From assembly GCA_963702705.1 (NCBI GenBank), contig CAVPDR010000002.1, positions 744,001 to 808,000 of the forward strand: DNA of 64,000 nucleotides, read 5' to 3'. This DNA is from VRUE01 sp963702705. GTDB taxonomy: Bacteria > Actinomycetota > Thermoleophilia > Solirubrobacterales > 70-9. The notes below the pieces were generated by a model, which made no database searches, was not told where the DNA came from, and worked only from the letters and a program-made list of their open reading frames with translations. A program made the translations under genes and the position numbers. Below are positions 49,915-58,165 of this stretch, piece by piece; positions within the stretch are counted from its first letter, which is position 1, and the number at the start of each line of letters is the position of its first letter.

Positions 49915-50615
49915 GCCCCTGCCGGTATGGCACTGGGCATACCGTCGAGCGCGTCGAGCGCCTTGCGCAGCGAGAGCGCTACGCAGGTGAAGATCGGTGT
50001 CTCGAGCTCGGTGTACTCGCTCGACTCGGTCGGGCGCAGCTCCTGGACCAGGTCGAGGAACATCGCCGGCTCGTCGCCCTCGAAGGCAACCACGAACTCC
50101 TGGTCGTCGAGGCCGAAGGAGTAGGTGGTGTTGATCGTGATCTCCGGGTAGCGGCGACCGACCTCGATGTGGCTCTTCATGATTCGGCCCCGCTCCTCCG
50201 CCGGCAGCCCGTACCAGCGGCGCTGCTTGACCATCGGGTAGAGGAACATGTACTTGCGCTCGGAGACGCAGATCTCCGGCCGGGCCTGCTCCTCCGAGTA
50301 GGGCGAGCGCTTGGTGGTCGAGAGAAACGAGTAGGGCGTTTCGCTCCACTTCGCCAGCCCACTCTGGCCGAGCACGACGTGGAAGGTGTGCAGATCGTCG
50401 AGGTTGGGGCTCTGGCTGAGCAGGACGAGGTCGACGTCGCCGCGGGTTCCTATGGTTGAGTAGGCGCGCAACGAGCGGTCTTGGGCGAAGTCCTCGCATG
50501 CTGCTAGGAACTCCTGCTTGTCGGCGGCTCGGAGATCGGCGTCTCGGCGGCGCCAGGCTGGGTCTACCTTGAAGAACGAAAACTTCGCGAAAGTTCGGTC
50601 GGCCACTTGGGTCAC
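49911..50615 (-). CDS. hemQ: Coproheme decarboxylase HemQ (chlorite dismutase family)
   Basis: A 234-residue chlorite-dismutase-fold protein of the actinobacterial HemQ branch, which converts coproheme to heme b. The fold markers FAKFSFFKVDPAWRRRDADL, LLSQSPNLDDLHTFHVVLGQ, KYMFLYPMVKQRRWYGLPAE and RIMKSHIEVGRRYPEI are in place. No distal arginine of true chlorite dismutases is evident, supporting HemQ. GTG 50615 begins the recognisable protein; upstream sequence is the palindromic element. The first 150 bases have relaxed codon use. Coupled to the PAS/CxxC gene downstream. Confidence 0.9.
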   Translation of the reverse strand: MTQVADRTFAKFSFFKVDPAWRRRDADLRAADKQEFLAACEDFAQDRSLRAYSTIGTRGDVDLVLLSQSPNLDDLHTFHVVLGQSGLAKWSETPYSFLSTTKRSPYSEEQARPEICVSERKYMFLYPMVKQRRWYGLPAEERGRIMKSHIEVGRRYPEITINTTYSFGLDDQEFVVAFEGDEPAMFLDLVQELRPTESSEYTELETPIFTCVALSLRKALDALDGMPSAIPAGA

Positions 50616-50642
50616 GATAGCTATTGCTCTTGGCGGTGGGGC

Positions 50643-50750
50643 GGGCCTCGGGTGGGGGTCTCCACTTAACTTTTTCGGTGGAGAGGCGGTGGCAGGCAGT
50701 GGGCCAGCTGCCGAAAAAGTACAAGACGTTCCGACCCCCACCCGAGGCCC
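50643..50750. repeat. Nested palindromic element between hemQ and the AlkP-like gene
   Basis: Outer arms of 18 perfect bp (50643-50660, 50733-50750), inner arms ACTTTTTCGG (50669-50678) and CCGAAAAAGT (50711-50720), and a 32-base loop. It occupies the whole divergent intergenic gap (50616-50760). Inner arms are identical to those at 36132-36183. Confidence 0.9.
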
Positions 50751-50760
50751 GGGACCACGC

Positions 50761-52419
50761 GTGGTCGTAGCTCTACTGCCCAAAGGGACCAGTGTTCGGG
50801 AGCTTGCGAGGGTTCAAAGCATCTCGCCGGGGCTGCTAAGCGCAGGGCTCGGGAGCGTCCCGGCGGAGCAGACTTATCTCGATATCTCGCAGGGGAATCG
50901 GGTCTTCGATTCGCTTTACGACTCAGAGCTTCCTAGGGATGTAGGTGGGGGGATCTGTGGGCCGCCCTATTCGCGGGCGGTGGTTGAGCGGGCTGAATCT
51001 GCTCCTGCGGACATCGTTCCTGGGCTGCTTGCGAGCACTCTCGAAAAGGCTGGGAAGAGATGTGGAGTGCGGAGCTTGGGCCTGCGTCAGCTGTCGGTGC
51101 TCGTGCGCGGGCTGCGGGGGAACGATTTGGTTGTTGCTATCGAGCAGGCGCCGCCGAAGAAGAATCGGCAGTTGGCCGTTGGGGTTGCCGGGCGTGGGTT
51201 TGAGGGGGATCTGACCTCGGACAGCACTCGCACCGATGGCTATGTGCTCTCGACCGACATCGCGCCGACGATCCTGGGGCGGCTTGGTGTTTCGGTGCCT
51301 GCAGCTATGTCGGGGCAGGCGATCCGGGCTGAGGGGTCGGTTGACGTTGAAGCGATCGAATCGCTTGGGGATCGGATGGGGGTTATCTCCGAGCGGCGGG
51401 GGCCTGTGATCGGGGTGTCGCTGGCGGTTTGGCTCGTCTTGCTGGCGCTTGCGCTTCTCGCTCGGGGGCAGATTGCTCGTGTGGCGGTGAGGGTCGTTGG
51501 GCTAAGCGTCATCTATCTGCCGCTGGCCTTGCTTCTCGGCGCGGCGCTTGAGCCGAGCAAGGGGGTGGAACAGGTGCTGGTGATGTTCGGGGCGCCGGCG
51601 CTTGCTGGGCTCACCCTTGCTGCACTCCGCGGCTACCGGGCGATTGCGGTGGCCTCAGGGGTCGTGGTGCTCGTCTACGCGATCGACGTCGTCGCCGGGT
51701 CGCCGCTCACCTCACTCTCCCTGCTCGGTCCCAACCCCGGGCTTGGCGTTCGCTTCTACGGGATCGGCAATGAGCTGGAGGCGCTGCTGGGAGTCCTCGT
51801 CGTCGCCGGCACCGGGGCTGGGCTCGCCGGGTTCGCTCCGCGGCTCTCGCCGCGGCGCAGCGCCGCGGCGTTTCTGGCGACCGGGCTCTTCTTCGCGCTG
51901 GTCCTCGCCGCCGGGCGTTTCGGCGCCGATGTGGGGGCGGCAATCGTCCTACCCGTCGGCGCTGCGGTCGCCGCCGCTGCGATCGCTGCCCGTCGGCGGC
52001 GCACGGCACTGCTGGTGGTTGCGGCGCCGCTGGCGATCCTGGCGCTGATCGCGCTCGCCGACCTGGTCTCTGGCGCCAACGCGCACCTGACCCGCTCGGT
52101 CCTCGACGCCGGCGGCCTCGGCGACCTCGCCCAGGTGGCCCAGCGGCGCCTGCAGCTCTCCGCCCACAGCTTCACGCGGCCGATCGTCTTCGTCTTCCTG
52201 CCCCTGATCGCGGCGCTTGCCGCCTTCGCCGTGGCGCGAAGAGATCGCCTCGGCGCATTGCTGGAAAATTTCCCAGAAATGCGCGCCGGCCTGCTCGGCG
52301 CGCTTGGCGCGACCCTGATCGGCACCCTCGCCAACGACTCGGGCGCGCTGCTGTTGGAGATCGGCTCCGCCTACATGCTGGTCTTCACCAGCTTTGTCTG
52401 GAGCATGCGGCCACGCTGA
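50761..52419 (+). CDS. Multi-pass membrane protein with an AlkP-like extracytoplasmic domain
   Basis: A 552-residue protein. The first 200 residues lack membrane helices and show an alkaline-phosphatase-superfamily-like layout: VVVALLPKGTSVRELARV, LDISQGNRVFDSLYD and near the end DGYVLSTDIAPTILGRLGVS, which resembles the family's metal-site segment. The remaining 330 residues hold about ten helices. Similar fused proteins occur in other actinobacteria near glycosyltransferases, as here. GTG 50761 is taken as start since the upstream reading is element and antisense DNA; a signal-like helix is missing, so the true start is uncertain. The 5' 850 bp have relaxed codon use. Confidence 0.75.
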   Translation: MVVALLPKGTSVRELARVQSISPGLLSAGLGSVPAEQTYLDISQGNRVFDSLYDSELPRDVGGGICGPPYSRAVVERAESAPADIVPGLLASTLEKAGKRCGVRSLGLRQLSVLVRGLRGNDLVVAIEQAPPKKNRQLAVGVAGRGFEGDLTSDSTRTDGYVLSTDIAPTILGRLGVSVPAAMSGQAIRAEGSVDVEAIESLGDRMGVISERRGPVIGVSLAVWLVLLALALLARGQIARVAVRVVGLSVIYLPLALLLGAALEPSKGVEQVLVMFGAPALAGLTLAALRGYRAIAVASGVVVLVYAIDVVAGSPLTSLSLLGPNPGLGVRFYGIGNELEALLGVLVVAGTGAGLAGFAPRLSPRRSAAAFLATGLFFALVLAAGRFGADVGAAIVLPVGAAVAAAAIAARRRRTALLVVAAPLAILALIALADLVSGANAHLTRSVLDAGGLGDLAQVAQRRLQLSAHSFTRPIVFVFLPLIAALAAFAVARRDRLGALLENFPEMRAGLLGALGATLIGTLANDSGALLLEIGSAYMLVFTSFVWSMRPR

Positions 52420-52466
52420 AAGCCCCTCCCGGTGCCCGCTGGGCGATCCACTACCCTTAGCGGTTC

Positions 52467-54794
52467 GTGCGGATTGCACTTGTCTCGCCATATTCCTGGA
52501 CCTACCAGGGCGGCGTAAACCGGCACGTGGAGGCGCTTGCGGAGGAGTTTCTCAACCGCGGCCACCACGTCCGTGTGCTCGCGCCGTTCGACCCTCCCGG
52601 CCGCCTCAGCCGGGTGCTTCACCGTGCCGCGCCGGAGCCCCGCGAGATCCCCGACTACCTGATCCCGCTCGGGCGCACCGCGGGCTTCCCCTCCAACGGC
52701 TCGATCTCCAACCTTGTCCCTTTCCCCGCAGGTGGCGTGATCGCCCCCCGCCGTGAGCTAAGCCAGGGACGTTTCGACGTGGTCCATATCCATGAGCCGG
52801 TGGTGCCGCTGGTCGGCTGGAACGCGGCGCTCGGCACCGACGCCACCGCGGTCGGCACCTTCCACGCCTACTCGACTCAGGCACTGCCCAACCGCATCGC
52901 CGGCGCGCTCGGGGCCAGGCGCGTCTTCAACCGCCTCTCGGCCCGGATCGCCGTTTCCGAGGCAGCCGCCTGGACCGGCCGCCGCTGGTTCGGCGGTCAC
53001 TACGAGGTGATCCCCAACGGGGTCGACGTCGCCGCCGCCCCGAAGGGACCGAAGCCGGCGGGCGAGGAGCTGCGCGTGCTCTTCGTCGGGCGCCCGGAGG
53101 AGCGCAAGGGCCTGCCGATCCTGCTCACCGCCTTCAGCGCCCTGATCGAGCACGTGCCCAGCCGCCTCACCGTGATCGGGGCCGAGCGCGAGGACGTGCT
53201 CCGCTACCTCGCCGACCCCGAGACGATCGAGTCGATCGACGTCCGTGGCCGCGTTTCCGGCGAGGCCCTCGACCGCGCCCTGCACGAAGCGGACCTGCTC
53301 TGCGCTCCGTCGCTCTCGGGCGAGAGCTTCGGCATGGTGCTGACCGAGGCCTTTGCCGCCGGCACCCCGGCGATCGCCTCGGCGATCGCCGGCTACAGCG
53401 ACGTGGTCACTGACGGAGTGGATGGAGTGCTCGTGCCGCCCGGCGACCCGCAGCGCCTGGCCGAGGAGCTGCAGCGCGCTTACCACGAGCCCGAGCGGCT
53501 GGCAGCGATGGGAGAGGCAGCGCGGCAGAGCGCCGACCGCTACGCCTGGCCCCGCGTCGCCGATCGGGTCAGCGCCGTCTACCAGCGCGCACTCGAGGTC
53601 CCCGAGCCCACGACGAGGCTCGAGCGGGCCGCCCACTGGGCCGGGATCCGGCCGGCCGACGGCCTGCCGCCGAGCCCAGCCCAGCGGCTGCCCTCGCTCG
53701 ACCCCGAGCCGGCACTGCCCGGCAAGCGCCGCCGCAAGGTCGCCCGCCGCATCGGCCTCACCGCGGCCGGCCTGATCGGCGTCGGGCTGACGGCGCTGGC
53801 GGCGCAGAAGATCGGCGTCGACAAGGTGGTCGAAAGCATCGTCCGCTCCAACCTCACCTGGGTCCTGGTTGCCTGCGCCCTGATGGCGCTCTCACTCTTC
53901 TTCCGCGCCGCCTCCTGGTACTGGATCGTGCGGGCGGCACTTCCCCTGCGACCGGTGCGGCGGCGCGACGTCACCTCGGCGACGATGATCGGCGTGCTGA
54001 TGTCGGCGACCCTGCCGGCCCGGCTCGGCGAGCCGGCACGCGCGATGTCGCTGGCGCGGCGGATCGGCCGCATGCGCGAGACCTTCCCGGTACTGCTCGG
54101 CACGGTCGTCTCGCAAACGCTGCTCAACCTCGTCGCCCTGGCCCTGCTCGGCGTGATCATCGTCTCCAGCACCGACCTCTTCCACTCCGGCACCCAGAAG
54201 CTCTTCGCCTTCAGCTTCCTGCCGCTGCTGCTGCTGGTGGTCGTGCTGCTGGGGCCGCCGCTGATGCGGCGCAACGGTAACGGGCGCCTGGCGCGGCTCG
54301 GCACCGCCCTGCACGGGGCGCTGCTGCAGGTGCGAGCTGGGCTGAAAGTCTTCCGCAACCCGCGCCGGGGCCTCGCCGCCGCGGCCGCGCAGCTGACCGC
54401 CTGGGCGATCCAGCTCGCCGCCTGCTGGGCGCTGCTCGCGGCCCTGGGACTGAGCGATCAGGCCGGCATCGGCGCCGCGGCCGCGGTCCTCTTCGCTGTC
54501 AACGTGACCGCGGTCGTGCCGGCGACACCCTCGAACATCGGTGTCTTCCAGCTCGCCGTTATCAGCGTCCTGCACACCGGCTTCGGCGTCAGCACCGCCG
54601 ACGCGCTCGCCTATGGCGTGATCCTGCAGGCAGTCGAGATCGCCACCGCGGTCACCCTCGGCCTGCCGGCCCTGGTCCGCGAAGGACTGACCTGGAGCGA
54701 TCTGCGGGTGCAGGCGCTCTCCAGTACTCCGGTGCGGCTGAAGCCAGAGCCGGAGCCGCGCGAGCCGGCGGCCCGCGAAGGCATCCGCGCCTAG
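52467..54794 (+). CDS. Fusion of a PimA-like glycosyltransferase (GT4) and an LPG-synthase-type membrane domain
   Basis: A 775-residue two-part protein. Residues 1-385 are a GT-B glycosyltransferase (RIALVSPYSWTYQGGVNRHV, FVGRPEERKGLPILL, and the E-x7-E motif in SGESFGMVLTEAFAAG) like phosphatidylinositol mannosyltransferase PimA. After a Pro-rich linker, residues 425-720 form a UPF0104/LPG_synthase_TM membrane domain (about eight helices; MSATLPARLGEPARAMSLAR, VVPATPSNIGVFQLAVISVL), related to AglD and MprF flippases. Making a lipid-linked sugar and moving it across the membrane in one polypeptide is the natural inference. GTG start, 47 nt after the AlkP-like gene. Confidence 0.9.
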   Translation: MRIALVSPYSWTYQGGVNRHVEALAEEFLNRGHHVRVLAPFDPPGRLSRVLHRAAPEPREIPDYLIPLGRTAGFPSNGSISNLVPFPAGGVIAPRRELSQGRFDVVHIHEPVVPLVGWNAALGTDATAVGTFHAYSTQALPNRIAGALGARRVFNRLSARIAVSEAAAWTGRRWFGGHYEVIPNGVDVAAAPKGPKPAGEELRVLFVGRPEERKGLPILLTAFSALIEHVPSRLTVIGAEREDVLRYLADPETIESIDVRGRVSGEALDRALHEADLLCAPSLSGESFGMVLTEAFAAGTPAIASAIAGYSDVVTDGVDGVLVPPGDPQRLAEELQRAYHEPERLAAMGEAARQSADRYAWPRVADRVSAVYQRALEVPEPTTRLERAAHWAGIRPADGLPPSPAQRLPSLDPEPALPGKRRRKVARRIGLTAAGLIGVGLTALAAQKIGVDKVVESIVRSNLTWVLVACALMALSLFFRAASWYWIVRAALPLRPVRRRDVTSATMIGVLMSATLPARLGEPARAMSLARRIGRMRETFPVLLGTVVSQTLLNLVALALLGVIIVSSTDLFHSGTQKLFAFSFLPLLLLVVVLLGPPLMRRNGNGRLARLGTALHGALLQVRAGLKVFRNPRRGLAAAAAQLTAWAIQLAACWALLAALGLSDQAGIGAAAAVLFAVNVTAVVPATPSNIGVFQLAVISVLHTGFGVSTADALAYGVILQAVEIATAVTLGLPALVREGLTWSDLRVQALSSTPVRLKPEPEPREPAAREGIRA

Positions 54795-54798
54795 CGCC

Positions 54799-55674
54799 CT
54801 AACTCAGGACGGACTTCGAGACGCTGCCGATGCCGAGCAGGCCGGGGCCGACGTGGGCGCCGAGCACGGCGCCGATCTCGGAGACGAAGACAGGCTCGCA
54901 GCCGAAGATTTCGCGGCCGTCGTCGACCAGGGCGGCGGCCGTCTCCTCGTCTTGGATGTGTTGAACAACCCAACCGTCGAAGCCGGATTCGTGGTGCTGG
55001 CGGGCGTAGTCGCGCAGGCGCTCGATCGAACGCGCCCGCGTTCGCACTCGCTCGATTGGGGTGATCTCCTCCTCCAGGGTGAGGATCGGCTTGATCTTCA
55101 GCGCCGAACCGATCCAGGCACGCGCACCGCCGATTCGACCCCCACGGCGCAGGTACTCGAGCGTGTCGATCGCGAACCACATCTTCAGCTCGTTGCGTGC
55201 CTGCTGGGCCCGCGCCAGCACCTCCCCGGCGTCGACTTCAGCCGCCGCGGCGGCGGCCGCCGCAAGCACCGAGAGGCCCATGCCTCCCGCGGCCGAGCGC
55301 GAGTCGAAAACGCGGATGCGCTCTCCACCCTTATCTTCAGCGATCAACCGCTCACGCGCCTGGCCCGCCGCCTCCCAGGTGCCGGAGATGCCGGCTGAGA
55401 TGTGGATCGAGACGACGTCGCGACCTTCGTCCAGCAAGGGCTCGTAGACCGAGAGGAAGTCGCCGATCGAGGGCTGTGAGGTCGTCGCGCCGCTTTCCGA
55501 GGCCCGCAGGCGCTCGTAGAAGGCCGCGTAGTCCGTGATCTCGGACTCCCGCTCCTGGTGGCCGTCGACGGCCACGTAGAGGCTGATCGTCTCGACCCCT
55601 CGCGCGGCGAGCATCTCGGGCGGCAGGTAGGCCGTCGTGTCGCAGACCACGGCAGTTTGGCTGGGAGAACTCAA
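54799..55674 (-). CDS. DegV-family fatty-acid-binding protein
   Basis: A 291-residue DegV protein: VVCDTTAYLPPEMLAARGVE, the TSQPSIGDFLSVYEPLL loop, HISAGISGTWEAAGQARERL and the C-terminal RSIERLRDYA segment. DegV proteins bind a fatty acid and in Firmicutes deliver it to fatty-acid kinase; here it probably buffers or presents fatty acids. The start is given as TTG 55674 (a GTG nine codons in is possible). Divergent from the erpA-like gene, with 44 bp between starts; convergent with the GT fusion (4 nt). Confidence 0.92.
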   Translation of the reverse strand: MSSPSQTAVVCDTTAYLPPEMLAARGVETISLYVAVDGHQERESEITDYAAFYERLRASESGATTSQPSIGDFLSVYEPLLDEGRDVVSIHISAGISGTWEAAGQARERLIAEDKGGERIRVFDSRSAAGGMGLSVLAAAAAAAAEVDAGEVLARAQQARNELKMWFAIDTLEYLRRGGRIGGARAWIGSALKIKPILTLEEEITPIERVRTRARSIERLRDYARQHHESGFDGWVVQHIQDEETAAALVDDGREIFGCEPVFVSEIGAVLGAHVGPGLLGIGSVSKSVLS

Positions 55675-55718
55675 GCAAGCCGATTCTGGCAGACGGCTCT
55701 CCCGCTACACTTTGTGAA

Positions 55719-56096
55719 GTGACTGACGAGACCCAAGCCGCGATCTCCCTCACCGACAAGGCTGCCGGCAAGATCGCCGAGCTGCTCGGCTCCCAGGAGG
55801 ACGCCGGCGGACAGGCGCTTCGCGTCGCCGTTCGCGGCGGCGGCTGCTCGGGCTTTCAGTACGCACTCGCCTTCGACCAGGCCAAGGACGACGACCACGT
55901 CTTCGAGGTCGACGGGGTCTCCGTCGTCGTCGACAAGGTCAGCATGCAGTTCGTCTTCGGCTCCGAGGTCGACTACGTCGAAGGCCTGCAGGGCGCCGGC
56001 TTCCAGGTCAACAACCCCAACGTGGTTGCGGCCTGCGGCTGCGGCTCCTCCTTCCAGGTGAAGGACGATGCCGCCGAGACAGCAGCCGCCGTCTGA
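55719..56096 (+). CDS. erpA: A-type Fe-S carrier (ErpA/IscA/HesB)
   Basis: A 125-residue Fe-S cluster carrier. The three conserved cysteines are present: C43 in GGGCSGFQY and C106/C108 in ACGCGSSF. It hands [4Fe-4S] or [2Fe-2S] clusters to apo-targets. GTG 55719. The nearby Grx4 and BolA genes (56.8-57.5 kb) are known functional partners in cluster trafficking. The last 15 residues are an acidic/Ala tail beyond the family's usual end. Confidence 0.92.
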   Translation: MTDETQAAISLTDKAAGKIAELLGSQEDAGGQALRVAVRGGGCSGFQYALAFDQAKDDDHVFEVDGVSVVVDKVSMQFVFGSEVDYVEGLQGAGFQVNNPNVVAACGCGSSFQVKDDAAETAAAV

Positions 56097-56112
56097 GCCC
56101 CGAGGTAACGGG

Positions 56113-56664
56113 TCAGTTTGAGCGAGGATCTACTTGCAGGAGCGGCAAGAGACGTAGCAACCGCTTCTCCAGCGGTGGCGTGAGGGCTCGCGTTCGAGCG
56201 TGGCCGTTCGAGAGACGCTTGCACCCATCGCGCCAGACTTCAATCACGACTGACGGTTCTTCCTCGTAGCGAAAAAACGCATAGATCGGGCCGCCGCCGC
56301 CGGTTGGGCAAGCTCGCGCTCCCCGCGGGTGTGGAGGCTGGTGGTTGAACTGCTCGGCCAGCGATCCCACGATGGCCACCCGATTGAATCGCTGTTCCAC
56401 TACCTCGGGGAGGTCCCTCCCCTGGTAAACACCCCAGTAGCGGCACAGCAGAAGGCGATCAGGATCGCCCGGCACAGTTTTGGCAGCCGCTTCGGAGTCT
56501 CGGTTGATGCGGGCAAGCCTGCGGGGTGAAAGCGGATGCTTCGGGCAGGCCAGATCGTGCCGGTTTGGCCGTGACAATCCTCCCTCCGCAGCCTGTCCAC
56601 AAGAGGCAAGAACGAGCAGGAGACAGAGCAGCGAGACCGGGACCTGGGCGGAAAGGCGTTTCAT
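56113..56664 (-). CDS. Cysteine-containing secreted lipoprotein, unknown function
   Basis: A 183-residue protein from ATG 56664 with a signal peptide and lipobox LVLASCGQ. The mature part has several Cys, His and Arg residues (HDLACPKHPLSPRR, RLLLCRYWG, ARACPTGGGG) and a middle FNRVAIVGSLAEQFN segment. No family recognised. A 13-residue longer reading from 56703 has no ribosome site. Third-position GC is lower than in the flanking Fe-S genes. It ends 17 nt from the convergent erpA stop. Confidence 0.65.
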   Translation of the reverse strand: MKRLSAQVPVSLLCLLLVLASCGQAAEGGLSRPNRHDLACPKHPLSPRRLARINRDSEAAAKTVPGDPDRLLLCRYWGVYQGRDLPEVVEQRFNRVAIVGSLAEQFNHQPPHPRGARACPTGGGGPIYAFFRYEEEPSVVIEVWRDGCKRLSNGHARTRALTPPLEKRLLRLLPLLQVDPRSN

Positions 56665-56834
56665 GTTCTGGGGGGTACTACGGCGCAGCGCATGATCCAT
56701 CACAGGCCCCTTGGCAGAGCACAGATCAAAACTCCGAGCTCTGACCTCGACGATCCGGGTCGGGATCCCCTTGAGCCGATGCGCTTGTCCGGGTACAGAC
56801 AGCAGCGCTGCGCTCGCCCGGCTACAGCCGACGG

Positions 56835-57224
56835 CTACTCGATCTGCAGCGGCGGCGACTGGGCCGGCGGTGCCGCAGACGCGGCGGCGGGGACTGCCTC
56901 AGGCTGCTCGACCCCGAGCGCCTCGGCCAGCTCGCCCGAGTCGAACATCTCCTCGACGATGTCGGCTCCGCCGAGCAGCTCGCCGTTGGCGTAGAGCTGG
57001 GGGAAGGTCTGCCAGTCGGAGATCTCGGCGGTCACTTCGCGCAGCGGCTGCAGCGCCGGCAGCACGTCGATCGCGCCGTACTCGACGTCGAGCGAGTCGA
57101 GCACCTGGACGACCCGCATCGAGAAGCCGCAGCGCGGCGCATCGGGCGTCCCCTTCATGAAGAGCAGCACCGGGTTGGCGGCGATCAGCTCCTGAACCTT
57201 CTGCTTCAACTCTGCGTCGGCCAT
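56835..57224 (-). CDS. grxD: Monothiol glutaredoxin, Grx4 type
   Basis: A 129-residue CGFS-type glutaredoxin: KGTPDAPRCGFSMRVVQVLD with the active Cys at 32, WQTFPQLYANGELLGGADIV for glutathione and cluster binding. CGFS glutaredoxins bind [2Fe-2S] with glutathione and form heterocomplexes with BolA; the bolA gene lies 13 nt upstream in the same direction. A 25-residue Ala/Pro tail is extra. Confidence 0.95.
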   Translation of the reverse strand: MADAELKQKVQELIAANPVLLFMKGTPDAPRCGFSMRVVQVLDSLDVEYGAIDVLPALQPLREVTAEISDWQTFPQLYANGELLGGADIVEEMFDSGELAEALGVEQPEAVPAAASAAPPAQSPPLQIE

Positions 57225-57237
57225 GGCTACAGCCTAG

Positions 57238-57474
57238 CTACCCCGGCGCCTGGGTCTTCAGCGAGAGGGCGTGGATGGTGCCGTCGTCGAAGCGCTCCTT
57301 GACCGCGGCCTTGACCAGACGGTGCTGGGCGATGCGGGTCAGGCCCTCGAACTGAGGGGCGCTGACGTTCGCGCGCAGGTGGTCGCCGGTGCCGGTTTCG
57401 TCCACCACCTGAACGCTCGCCCCCGGCAGGGCCGCCTCGATCATGCGCTCGATTTCCCCCAGGTCGGCTGCCAT
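57238..57474 (-). CDS. bolA: BolA-family protein
   Basis: A 78-residue BolA/YrbA-type protein: IERMIEAALPGASVQVVDETG, ANVSAPQFEGLTRIAQHRLV and the loop before FDDGTIHALSLKT. BolA proteins partner with monothiol glutaredoxins and share a cluster through a conserved His (here in AQHRLV). Placed directly before grxD. ATG 57474. Confidence 0.95.
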   Translation of the reverse strand: MAADLGEIERMIEAALPGASVQVVDETGTGDHLRANVSAPQFEGLTRIAQHRLVKAAVKERFDDGTIHALSLKTQAPG

Positions 57475-57483
57475 CGGCGATGA

Positions 57484-57735
57484 CTAGCGACGGCGGCGCA
57501 GCATCATCAGGCCGCCGAGGGCGAAGCCGGCGATCGCGGCGCCGGCGATCAGCTGCGAACGGTGCTCGTAAGCCTGCCGGCGCCAGTCGGTCAACTCGGC
57601 GACCCGGCCGCGCAGGAGCTCGACCGAGCTGCCGAGGTCGCGGCGCTGGAGGTCGATGTCGCGGCGGATCTGCGCTGCCGAGCGCCCCGGCATGCCCGTG
57701 GTCGGCCGATGGGATGGCTCGGGGTGAGCGCTCAT
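57484..57735 (-). CDS. DUF3618-type membrane-anchored protein
   Basis: An 83-residue protein. The segment RSAAQIRRDIDLQRRDLGSS followed by VELLRGRVAELTDWRR is the DUF3618 helix, followed by one C-terminal membrane helix (LIAGAAIAGFALGGLMML) and a basic end. Often in operons with holin-X and DUF4235 proteins in actinobacteria, as here. It overlaps the stop of the upstream gene by four bases. Function unknown; likely cell-envelope related. Confidence 0.85.
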   Translation of the reverse strand: MSAHPEPSHRPTTGMPGRSAAQIRRDIDLQRRDLGSSVELLRGRVAELTDWRRQAYEHRSQLIAGAAIAGFALGGLMMLRRRR

Positions 57736-58163
57736 TCCTTGCCTGCCTTCGCTCCGGATTCCAGCGTTTCCCTGGTCAGCTTCGCCTCGGCGATCGCCTG
57801 CTCGGGCATCGGCGGCGCGCCGGCCTGGACCGAGCGGTAGGCGAAGAGCCCGGCGCCGGCGGCGATCAGCAGGAAGAGTGCCGCCTCGACGAAGAAGCCG
57901 GGCCAGGCATTGCCGTCGAAGACCTCTTCGGCGAGCAGCCAGGCGACCCCCTCCATGATCAGGATCAGCGCCAGGAAGGCGAAGGTGCCGGCGGCGACGC
58001 CGACGACCGAGCCGCGCAGGATCTTGCCGACTTTCTCGGTGATCTCGGTCTTGGCGAGCTCGATCTCCTCGCGGACGAGCGACGAGCTTCTTTCGGCGAC
58101 GTCGAAGACCAGCTCGCTGACCGAGCGATCCTCCGGCGGCGGTGTCCCGGTGCCGTCGGGCAT
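57732..58163 (-). CDS. Phage-holin-like (holin-X/DUF1469) membrane protein
   Basis: A 143-residue protein with an amphipathic N-terminus (SELVFDVAERSSSLVREEIE LAKTE) and two membrane helices (GTFAFLALILIMEGVAWLL, GFFVEAALFLLIAAGAGLF). This matches the actinobacterial Phage_holin_3_6/DUF1469 group, chromosomal proteins of unknown role rather than lysis proteins. It overlaps the DUF3618 gene by four bases and follows the DUF4235-like gene at two bases. Confidence 0.85.
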   Translation of the reverse strand: MPDGTGTPPPEDRSVSELVFDVAERSSSLVREEIELAKTEITEKVGKILRGSVVGVAAGTFAFLALILIMEGVAWLLAEEVFDGNAWPGFFVEAALFLLIAAGAGLFAYRSVQAGAPPMPEQAIAEAKLTRETLESGAKAGKE

Positions 58164-58165
58164 GC

